Assembly: GCA_001936135.1 (NCBI GenBank)
Contig: CP012810.1
Location: 3,658,001 to 3,722,000, forward strand
From: Saccharomycopsis fibuligera x Saccharomycopsis cf. fibuligera
Lineage: Eukaryota > Ascomycota > Saccharomycetes > Ascoideales > Saccharomycopsidaceae
Reading direction: 5' to 3'
Length of the DNA: 64,000 bases
The translations under genes were made by a program, and so were the position numbers. Of this stretch, positions 40,326 through 48,657 are shown in pieces. The notes below the pieces were generated by a model, which was not told the origin of the DNA, did no database searches, and worked only from the letters and a program-made list of their open reading frames with translations. The stretch's first letter is position 1. Each line of letters opens with the position of its first letter.

Positions 40326-41413
40326 ATTAAGTGGGCTATTATGTTGTAATGCTATTATAGATGGTTTGAAGTTTCAAATAAGGGGTACTGTAGTATAGTG
40401 TATTGTAAATATAATGTGTATATGGCAGAGTGATATAGTGCAGAAAGAAATCACTGCAGTTGTTCACCAGTGGAAAGAATTCGCAATGGTTATATATTAT
40501 TTTCAGTGTCTTAAAACCCTCTCGCACACGCACCTAGTCAACGAGGAAAAAAAAAAAAAAAGTAAATCAGAAAAAGAAAAAAAGAGAAAAAAAAAAAATT
40601 GGCTAAAAGTCACGCGGCTGGGTAGGGTATCCTAGCTTCGGGGTTTGAAATCCAGCCAGTCACAGTAAGCGACAAGGTCAGCAAAGCGATTTTGAATAAC
40701 TAAGCAATAGTAAGCAGCTTTCAACATGCCGTGATTCATCGATTTTTGTAATTGATGGTTATTCATCAGCAGGTACGCTTTGGAACGTTTACCGTATACT
40801 AGCTCGTATTGACATGCGCACAAACACTCCCGCTTGTCTGCTTATAGATTACTAATAGCATTTTCCAGGACTGCTGGTGTGCCAGTGGTGTGCAGCTTTT
40901 TATAGGATGCGTTTTGCTAAACTAAGGCTATCTAGCCCATACTTGTTTGGCCAGCACTGTCAGCTTAAAATAAAGTATCCTCATTAGGTGGATATACGTT
41001 AAAGTTGGTAAATTTTTATATGGTGCGATAATGTAAGTTTTGGGATTGTTACTGTAGCATGCTGTATAGCACCATAGCATTTGAATAACAGTCGCTAGCA
41101 CAGCTGTCTCCATAGTCGTTTTATTTACACAAAAAGCTCCATGCTTTCTACTTTGTTTGCAACTTGTATTTTACAGTTCGATATTCAGTTATGGGTTTAA
41201 GGACCTGAAGTAGATTGAAGAACAACATACGTATATTTTTTTTTCCTTTTTTTTTTACAATTTCTAGACATATAAGCGCAAATAAATAAATAAAAACAAA
41301 AAATGATAAAATAAAGCTTTCGGCTCTCTATGCAAATGACAGAAAACGGAGTAGTTATCTTCTTGAAGGACAGGAAGTATATGGGGGAAAAGGAAACTGC
41401 TATTCAAACAGAC
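40326..41413. other. 1.1-kb intergenic region upstream of DRE2
   Basis: The gap lies between tandem minus-strand genes. At 40616-40657 there is a short stretch whose ends pair (GGCTGG with CCAGCC) and which contains AGCTTCGGGG and GGTTTGAAATCC, faintly like the anticodon and T loops of a proline tRNA. It is too short for a tRNA and is not called as one. Purine-rich DNA fills 40545-40600. Confidence 0.35.
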
Positions 41414-44380
41414 CTACTCTATCTCAACGCCAGCAACATGTTTAGCAAAAAATCTAAAATACTCCTTTGTGATTTCACCATCCTTCAACTCTTTCAACTT
41501 TGGCCCCAATTCATGATGCACCAAACTCTTCTGCAACCCAGTACTAAAATTAATAATTAAGACAAACAACAATGCCACCGCAATTACTAAAGGTCCCACC
41601 ATATTATCCAAGTGTGCCCCGTCTCTACTTTGTATCACTTGTAATCTATGCTTGTAGACATAGTATCCCCAGCCAAGGGTAAACAATGTAATTAGGAAAT
41701 AAATCCCCGATACCGTTTCATTAATTTTTGGAAAATTGGATTTATAGCTAGATGCTTGAATTGAAGTGCTGAATAAAAACATAATCACTGCAGTATGCAA
41801 CCATCTAATAAAGGTTCTTTCATTAGCTAGCCAAACTTTAGCTTCAACTTTGACTGGACCGGCATTTTTGATGAAAGATTTTGGTTCTTTGACTCCTGGC
41901 GGGAGCACGACTTCTTCGTCCTCAGACTCAATGTCAACAAGTTTTGATGAGCGCTGGCCGCGGTGGTGATGTTGTTGATGGCGGTGACTCATGTTGCCGG
42001 TGTAGTTTCTGCTAGTCAACGAGCCTTGGTTGCTTGACCTGCTGGTTCTACTAGTACCATCAGTTTGCAGACTAGCGGTGCGTCTGCCTTCAGTGAGGCC
42101 GGCTGCACTGGAGCTAGCCACCGCAGTAGAGGATCCCAAATCAGGCTCAAAATCAGAATCTTCAAATTCGCTGTCTTCATCATCGTCATTGAGTGCTCCA
42201 AAAAGTTCTTCTTCATTGTCTGAAGAATCATAGTCTTCTAAATCTGCATCGCCGCTAGCACTAACAGATGTACCTTTCTTTGAGCGTTTTCCAGCAGTAC
42301 CAGCAGCAACGTTAGAACCTTGCTGTTGCTGGTTCTTGCTTCCAGAGGCAGCCGCCAATTGTGGAGATAGACGGTTGATCTTATTAATCAAACTAGTTGA
42401 ATGTTTGCGTTGTTGCAATTTTTGCAACTCTTCATCATATGCTTCCTTTGGATCCTTGCGAATATCTTTCTCCAATTCAGGTAGCCAAAATGGCAAAATA
42501 TCCAACCGATCATCCTCGGTATATAATGAAGCAATACCCTGAATGAATTTACTGAAATTAGGCACTTCCTTGACCAAATGTGATGAAGCCAACTCTTCAA
42601 TCCATTTGCCTGATTTTCTAGTGAATGAGAGCTTAATCTTATTGTGTTGATGATCATTGTTACTGGCGGCATTTGGACTGAGCAATGAGTTACCAACAGC
42701 AGCAGAAGAAGAAGAGAGTTGTGTGCCAAGCTTTGACATTCCTCCTCCAACGTCTCCTTGTTCTTGTACTGTTATTTCCATCACTGAGTATGGAAATTTA
42801 GCATACTCTCCCTTTCTGAGCAATGAGTATGGATTATCAATCTTTGAATCGATATCGGTACGATGCCACTGTTGCGGATCTCTAATCGGTCTGTACTTGT
42901 CAAACGAGTCCTCTCTAATGAATAAAATATCACTATCGATAATGATTCTAACTCTATCGTCGCCAGGAATTTGGAACGCGGTTCTCGTGTAAACGCATCT
43001 CAATGCTGGCTCTAATTCTCCTTCATTGATAAAATGTTGCAAAGTTTTGATATTTTTTTTAAATTTTTTGATGGATTGAGAGTCATCACCACGTTTGACC
43101 ATCTTGTTGATGATTTTGTTGATGGAGATGGAATCATTATTGAAGATGAAGCTGTTGATGTACTTTTCCTTCAATTGGATAGAAATGAGCTTTTCGTTGG
43201 ATTGGCTGACATCTTCGTTAGTGTCATTGTTGTTACGAAGAGCATCAGCATCACCTTCATCAGCGCCACCTTCAAGGTCACCAATATCATCAGCAGCGCC
43301 GGCCCCTGTATCGCCATTGTCGCCAATATCCAAGTTTTCGTGGCCTTGCTCATCATTGTCATGAAACAATTTTCTTTCCAAAAAGATATCTGGTTTTTCA
43401 ATCAACCTGCCCGACCATCTAAGTCTCAAAGTTGGCGAGTTGTTATTTTTTTGAAGCTTGGAATTGTATAAGTCAAAATTCGCGTTATCGAAATACAACG
43501 AAGTAATAATGGAATCATTCTCACTAACGTCACCATCAGTGCCAAGTCTATTATTATTGTAGATAAGCACAGGTAAGTGTCGAAGGATTTTTGTTTTGAC
43601 TTCCATCAAATTGTCCGGATGAATCCAAAATTTGAAACTTTTGAAACTCTTTTTGCTCTGAGCACCGGCGACCGCAGCAGCAGCGGCAGTGCTGATGGCT
43701 TTGTTGGAACTCACTGAGTTCAAAGTCATGGAGTTGACACTACTGCTGGCGACAATCTTATTCGAGAAGTTTTCCCTAAGGAAATTGTAAAGGATGGAAA
43801 TCCGGTAAAGCAAAGGCGAATAATCTTCTGAGTGGAATGGTAATTCATTAAGTCTGACATTCAAAAGTGGTTTCACTGTGTACTGAGAGTGCAATCGATC
43901 ATGTTTCTTCACAATCTTCACAAATCCGGTGAAATTAACTCTTGCGAAATGATCCAATTCTTGAGCTAGGCTTAAGCTCTCTTCCAAGTCATTTTGGAAC
44001 TTTTTGTAATCGAAATTAGCAAGAAAAGTGCTGTTACTATTATTATTATTATTATTGCTAGCGACGCTATTGATGGCGGTGTCGTCAATATTATTATCAA
44101 TCAAGTTCTCCAAACTGGAAATTCTGGCATCGAGTTCCTTATACTGGTTGGTTTGAAAAGAATAGACTTTTTCCAACTCCAAGTCTAACTGATGGACAAA
44201 ATCACTTTCGTTCTTTTCAGTCCATTTGTCCTTGACGTTACCTCTTTTGTTTCCGTCATTGTCAGATGTCGGTTGATAGTAGACGTTTTCTTTGAGATGT
44301 TTCTTAAGCTTCTCGTAATTGATATACTGAGCCTTCCAAGGAGCATAGATTTCCTTCTCAAGCTTGACGGAGAATAACAT
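41414..44380 (-). CDS. VTC3: VTC2/VTC3-type subunit of the vacuolar polyphosphate polymerase
   Basis: This is a 988-residue protein. It begins MLFSVKLEKEIYAPWKAQYI NYEKLKKHLK, an SPX domain (about 1-200) that senses inositol pyrophosphates. The central VTC domain (about 245-650) has KFWIHPDNLMEVKTKILRHL, SPTLRLRWSGRLIEKPDIF and VRIIIDSDILFIRED. Three C-terminal membrane spans follow (about 885-975: WLHTAVIMFLFSTSIQ, GIYFLITLFTLGWGYYVY, LVIAVALLFVLIINFSTG). The N-terminus matches Vtc2/Vtc3 (MLFG.KL...YPPWK..YI.YE.LK), not Vtc1 or catalytic Vtc4; Vtc2 versus Vtc3 cannot be settled. Acidic, Asn/Gly-rich insertions lie inside the VTC domain (about 345-390) and before the membrane part (about 720-800). 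The complex makes polyphosphate from ATP and feeds it into the vacuole. Confidence 0.9.
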   Translation of the reverse strand: MLFSVKLEKEIYAPWKAQYINYEKLKKHLKENVYYQPTSDNDGNKRGNVKDKWTEKNESDFVHQLDLELEKVYSFQTNQYKELDARISSLENLIDNNIDDTAINSVASNNNNNNSNSTFLANFDYKKFQNDLEESLSLAQELDHFARVNFTGFVKIVKKHDRLHSQYTVKPLLNVRLNELPFHSEDYSPLLYRISILYNFLRENFSNKIVASSSVNSMTLNSVSSNKAISTAAAAAVAGAQSKKSFKSFKFWIHPDNLMEVKTKILRHLPVLIYNNNRLGTDGDVSENDSIITSLYFDNANFDLYNSKLQKNNNSPTLRLRWSGRLIEKPDIFLERKLFHDNDEQGHENLDIGDNGDTGAGAADDIGDLEGGADEGDADALRNNNDTNEDVSQSNEKLISIQLKEKYINSFIFNNDSISINKIINKMVKRGDDSQSIKKFKKNIKTLQHFINEGELEPALRCVYTRTAFQIPGDDRVRIIIDSDILFIREDSFDKYRPIRDPQQWHRTDIDSKIDNPYSLLRKGEYAKFPYSVMEITVQEQGDVGGGMSKLGTQLSSSSAAVGNSLLSPNAASNNDHQHNKIKLSFTRKSGKWIEELASSHLVKEVPNFSKFIQGIASLYTEDDRLDILPFWLPELEKDIRKDPKEAYDEELQKLQQRKHSTSLINKINRLSPQLAAASGSKNQQQQGSNVAAGTAGKRSKKGTSVSASGDADLEDYDSSDNEEELFGALNDDDEDSEFEDSDFEPDLGSSTAVASSSAAGLTEGRRTASLQTDGTSRTSRSSNQGSLTSRNYTGNMSHRHQQHHHRGQRSSKLVDIESEDEEVVLPPGVKEPKSFIKNAGPVKVEAKVWLANERTFIRWLHTAVIMFLFSTSIQASSYKSNFPKINETVSGIYFLITLFTLGWGYYVYKHRLQVIQSRDGAHLDNMVGPLVIAVALLFVLIINFSTGLQKSLVHHELGPKLKELKDGEITKEYFRFFAKHVAGVEIE

Positions 44381-44998
44381 AATGGAGCGATTTCACTTCA
44401 CTATACCGCACTCTATCGATTGAATTTTTGTTCCTGGATGTTTTCAGTCAAAAGTAGCAAACAGCAGCAGCACTTGCAATACTAAAACAAAACTGCTTTA
44501 ACAAACAAACTCAAAAAAGACCAAGAAGAGAACAGTTGGTCAAAAAGAAAGTAACTTATTATAGTGTTTTCCTCGGCGGTCGAAACAAAAATTTTATCAG
44601 CACTGGTGTACAATTCTAGTTGGTGCTTGATTGACGGGTTGGATGTCTGAATGACGGAACGACTGGCGCTAGTAGCTGGCGATGCAGTGGGCTGCGCTGT
44701 AAAACAAATTTGCCCAATGCGGCAGGGAACGTGGTAGATGGTCTGTGGGTGATGACCCACTATATTGGTATATTTTTATAATGACTAAGCTATGACCAAT
44801 AAGATATTATCAGCAGCGCATTTATATTTTCTATTACGTTCATGTATGGCTAGAGAGAGAGAGAGAGCATACAGGACCTTTCAATATTTACAATTCCTCA
44901 TTTGGTAACGCTGTAGCACATACACAGCACTCTGGCAGTTATTCTTGCTACTCTCTATTAGTTAATAAATTGCATCAGTGCATTTCATTCAATTTATT
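44381..44998 (-). promoter_or_regulatory. VTC3-type upstream region with a Pho4-like site and GA repeat
   Basis: AACGTG at 44728-44733 is CACGTT on the minus strand, the medium-affinity Pho4 core. It lies about 350 bp upstream of the VTC3-type ATG. VTC genes are Pho4 targets in S. cerevisiae, so phosphate control is plausible but unproven. A (GA)n repeat covers about 44852-44867. Confidence 0.45.
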
Positions 44999-45211
44999 AT
45001 GGGCACTAAAGGTTTAAACTACAAGACTAATGAAAGCGGCCAAACCACCTCGCATTCTTCTGGCTTCTTTTACCGCACCGCGAGAATGATCGAAAATGGA
45101 TTTAAGCCAGTATATGTGTTTGATGGTAAGCCCATCACGGCCAAGCGTGTAGGCTGCAAAATAAACGCCAGAGAGCGTGTGTTTTTGAAAGTGTGTTTTC
45201 CGAGCTGGTAG
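44999..45211 (+). pseudogene. RAD27/FEN1 relic: N-terminal fragment with internal deletion
   Basis: From the ATG at 44999 the frame reads MGTKGLN, the start of the flap endonuclease family (MGIKGLN). It then jumps to [20 protein letters not shown] and [16 protein letters not shown], which in FEN1 lie some 70 residues further on (in Rad27: LTNE.GETTSHL.G.FYRTLRMI.NGIKP.YVFDGKP). After about residue 45 the likeness fades ([15 protein letters not shown]) and the frame stops at residue 71. The missing part carries catalytic acidic residues of the active site, and the whole C-terminal half is absent, so no nuclease activity is possible. This is best read as a decayed duplicate of RAD27; the functional copy must lie elsewhere. 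Confidence 0.82.
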
Positions 45212-46433
45212 ACGTTGAGGATGTTCATCAAGTCCTTTGTGGAGATTTGATTATACGGAATAGGCACTTGGTCAACAGTATAGTATAGTATAGTCTGTGT
45301 ATCTTGTTTCATGGCCATTATTGCGCGGCTATCCATACTACTGGTCCAATCAATGCATGTCAAGGAGCTCGAGACCATTTCTGAGACATTTTGAAGAGTG
45401 GTAATTCAAAACTTTGAGAAAACTTGTTTCTTGTTGACACGAATGTGACTCTAAAGGATGCTGTTTATCGCCGTAGGTTAGACTATGCTCCTAGGAGTAG
45501 TTCAATCACACGCATTCATGTTGACGTTTTGGAACTCGCAATCCACGGCCACTTTGCTTTTTTATCCAGTAGAAGAGATTAGTCGGTTGTTTGATGAAAT
45601 GTAACAAATGCAAGGGCCTGGCGCCAATAGCGATAGCACGGCCATTAGGTCTGCAATATTGACAGCAGAGGCATGATAATTAGCTGATATGTCAATTTTA
45701 ATCTCATTTTAATATCTATATATTGTTACTTTTTACATTTTATTTTTTACTGTAGTTTGCTGTAACAGCACACTGTTTACCTTTATCTGTTTTGGTATAT
45801 TCTGCATACGTGCTACCCTGCCTTGAGTCTGAGCACCGAGCTTTGGGTTTAAACACAATTCGAATTGAGCGCATTTCATGATCAATGCGGGCGCTCATCC
45901 CACCAGCCACATTCTCAGTGTGCGGTGACTTCTATGGCGGTGCAATTTATATAAAACGTGATGATGACTAAGAGTTTCTGGCTTTTTGACTTGTTGAGTG
46001 ACGCATGGCAGCTGACGTGCTGCAATGTGCACATTGCTACTACACTACAGTGCACGATATCGCATGATTTCACCCCCCTCAGAGACACAATGTTGCATTC
46101 CTCTGCAGCTGAGCTGAGAATGTTGGCACAAAGTTGAAAGGGGAAGCTTATTTAATAATAACAGCCGCAAGTTTTGAGTTTTAGATTTATGTCAAACTGA
46201 GGTGCGGATAGCAAATTGATCTAACTTTCCGTTATAGCACGTGGTTGCACCCTACTGGCCACCCCCAATAGCCATTGCCTCCCATGACTGATTCTCGAAT
46301 ATTCTAGGTTCCCGCTTATCGCTCATCCCCCCGGAACAGATATATCCAGCGCTATCTGCCCCCCTCTCCTTGCCGTCGTTGTTTGATACTGCTACTTGTT
46401 TTCATTTTCCATAATCATCTCAAACACTACACC

Positions 46434-46465
<32 letters not shown>

Positions 46466-46740
46466 CAACAATCACCACCACTGATCCTACTGCTTTTTCT
46501 TTTCACTTTATTATTGATCCTCATCTTCTTTAATCCTCCTTTTTTTTTGGCCCCGATCTATCTTTTTGTTGTCTTTTATCCTTTCTCCCTTCTTTCGTTT
46601 GTTTTCGGTTAGCCAACTTTGGTTTTCCACTTTTTTCAGTTTACCGCTTCGTGATTAATCCAACCTCTTGAGTTGAAGAAAAGTGTAATTCAAGTGTGAC
46701 TAAAGTGTTTATTTGCCTGCCTATCTTTTGAAACAAAACA
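45212..46740. promoter_or_regulatory. KSP1 upstream region with gene debris
   Basis: The first 400 bp hold coding-like scraps: a minus-strand frame overlapping the RAD27 relic and continuing to 45378 (VDQVPIPYNQISTKDLMNIL), and a plus-strand frame at about 45419-45586 (LFLVDTNVTLKDAVYRRRLD). Neither is recognised. A TATATAAA box is at 45948-45955, CACGTG at 46238-46243 and a perfect heat-shock element at 46292-46304. (CCA)n then (CAA)n repeats lie at about 46430-46471. The T/C-rich leader continues to the KSP1 ATG. Confidence 0.5.
46292..46304 (+). promoter_or_regulatory. heat-shock element
   Basis: TTCTCGAATATTC is a perfect three-unit nTTCnnGAAnnTTCn array, the Hsf1 binding consensus, about 440 bp before the KSP1 ATG. 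Confidence 0.6.
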
Positions 46741-48657
46741 ATGTCTTCTTCTGGTAATTCAAACTCAATTTCCACTGCTTCTTTAAAGGGCAAACAATCC
46801 GCCTTTAGCAAATACGACAATGGCCAATCCCTTTTACACAACCGTTACAAGAAGCTCACCAGTCTTCAGTCTGGGACTTTTGGAAAAGTCAGTCTTGCTT
46901 TGGATACCGTCACCAATCAGAAAGTCGCCATCAAAGCAATGGACAGATCTGTGCTGCAGGTTGATCAAGTAGCACAGCATGAGATTGCAATTCTTGCTAA
47001 ACTTAAAGATAACGACAACATTTGTCAGCTTCTTGACCACTTCCGTACCAAGACTCACTACTTTTTAGTGCTTGAATACTGCGAATTTGGTGACTTGCAT
47101 GATTTTTTGAATGACAATAGTGATAACACCAATACCCTTAGCAAACCATACGACAATTCTTATGTTTTCAAGAATTTTGCTGCTGATTTGGCTAGTGCTA
47201 TTCAACACTGCCACGATAATGGGATTTATCATCGTGACATCAAGCCGGAAAATATTCTTGTTACCAAGGACTTGAAATTCAAACTTGCTGATTGGGGCCT
47301 CGCCACTACTAGTCGATTCAGTAACGAAGCGGAAATCGGTACTGATAAGTACATGGCTCCAGAATGTATCTTCAATGATGATGGTGATGATGGCAACAGC
47401 ACTTACTATGATTGCATGTATGCTGACTATTGGTCATTAGGTATCACTTTGCTTTATACCTTATTTGGCAAGTCTCCATTTAAGAAGTGTACCAGTGAAG
47501 CTGACCCACTTTTCAAGAGGTATATCAACGGTGCCACTAGCGGCAGCATTCTTGCAAAAAAGGATAATGTTGATCTTAGCATTTTTTACGATATTTATCC
47601 AAACCTTTCGCAAACCGGGTTTGAAAGCTTGGTTAGACCATTATTGCAATTTGTGCCTCAACAGCGAAACTTAAGTGATTGTCTCGAAGCAATGGACTAT
47701 AATTACTGTTACGGCTTCACTGTTGATGAAGAATTGGAAATTGAAGAATTCAACAGAAACTACAACAACTACAACAACTACAAGCCAATTGAGGTTGGTA
47801 AAACTGATGTGGAATTCTTCAATGCCGGTGCCGGTGCTGCTAATGACTTGTTGGTATCTACTGATGAAGCACTATTGGATGAAGATGAAGCACGTTTCTT
47901 TGAAGAAGAAGAAGAAGAAAAAGCTGTTGGCGATGATAGCGACAATGACGACAATGAGGAATTCAATCATCTTGCATACTCTTCATCTTCTCCGTTGCAA
48001 ATTTCTTCGGAAAACTTGAGAAAATTGGCCACTCAATCATCTTCCGTTACTGCTGTTGACTCCAGTGACAACTCTAGACTTCCATCTATTCCACCTTCCC
48101 TTATTGACTCAACTCCAGCTACTTCATTTATGAAATTCAGTTCAAACAGCGATTCTAAATACAATAGCAGTACGCTTTTTTCTGTGCCAATCAATATCTC
48201 TAATGGTTCTGCTGATGCTTCTACTGCTACCAAAAATAACAACTTGAGTACAAACACTGATGCCGGTGCTAGTGCAGCAGCTCATAAAAACTCTGTCATT
48301 TATGGTTCCAACATCACTTCAGATTTCTCCTGGGATGAACTTGATGATTTTGACGATTATGAAATCATCAACTCATTTAAAAAGTGGAACATATCTTCAG
48401 ACGCTAAGCCACAACCATCACAGTCTGTTACTTCTGAAACTACTAAAAATGGTGATATTGCTGCTGCCAAAAGCAAAAACAGTGGTGCTGATGTTAAGAC
48501 TGCTAAGGTTGGTGCCGCCACCACCACCACCACAGCACCAGTTAAGATGCAAAACTTGAGTAGCAGTATTACTGCTCAAGGTAAGAACATTACAACAAAT
48601 ACAATGGTCAATACTCCAAGTAAGTTGAGCTCGATTTTTGATTCTAACTGGTGCTAA
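46741..48657 (+). CDS. KSP1: KSP1-like serine/threonine protein kinase
   Basis: This is a 638-residue protein. The kinase domain spans about 36-325: the Gly loop LQSGTFGKVSLA, VAIKAMD (catalytic Lys), VLEYCEFGDLHDFL, the catalytic loop GIYHRDIKPENIL, the metal-binding motif as DWG in KLADWGLATT rather than DFG, IGTDKYMAPECI, and YADYWSLGITLLYTLFGKSP. The DWGLATT followed by a KYM(A/S)PE loop is what I remember for S. cerevisiae Ksp1, a kinase linked to TORC1, autophagy and filamentous growth. The C-terminal half is acidic and Ser/Asn-rich with EEEEEEKAVGDDSDNDDNE. A short conserved-looking patch DFSWDELDDFDDYEIINSFK lies at about 522-541. The kinase appears active. Sks1/Vhs1 are the alternative names. 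Confidence 0.8.
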   Translation: MSSSGNSNSISTASLKGKQSAFSKYDNGQSLLHNRYKKLTSLQSGTFGKVSLALDTVTNQKVAIKAMDRSVLQVDQVAQHEIAILAKLKDNDNICQLLDHFRTKTHYFLVLEYCEFGDLHDFLNDNSDNTNTLSKPYDNSYVFKNFAADLASAIQHCHDNGIYHRDIKPENILVTKDLKFKLADWGLATTSRFSNEAEIGTDKYMAPECIFNDDGDDGNSTYYDCMYADYWSLGITLLYTLFGKSPFKKCTSEADPLFKRYINGATSGSILAKKDNVDLSIFYDIYPNLSQTGFESLVRPLLQFVPQQRNLSDCLEAMDYNYCYGFTVDEELEIEEFNRNYNNYNNYKPIEVGKTDVEFFNAGAGAANDLLVSTDEALLDEDEARFFEEEEEEKAVGDDSDNDDNEEFNHLAYSSSSPLQISSENLRKLATQSSSVTAVDSSDNSRLPSIPPSLIDSTPATSFMKFSSNSDSKYNSSTLFSVPINISNGSADASTATKNNNLSTNTDAGASAAAHKNSVIYGSNITSDFSWDELDDFDDYEIINSFKKWNISSDAKPQPSQSVTSETTKNGDIAAAKSKNSGADVKTAKVGAATTTTTAPVKMQNLSSSITAQGKNITTNTMVNTPSKLSSIFDSNWC

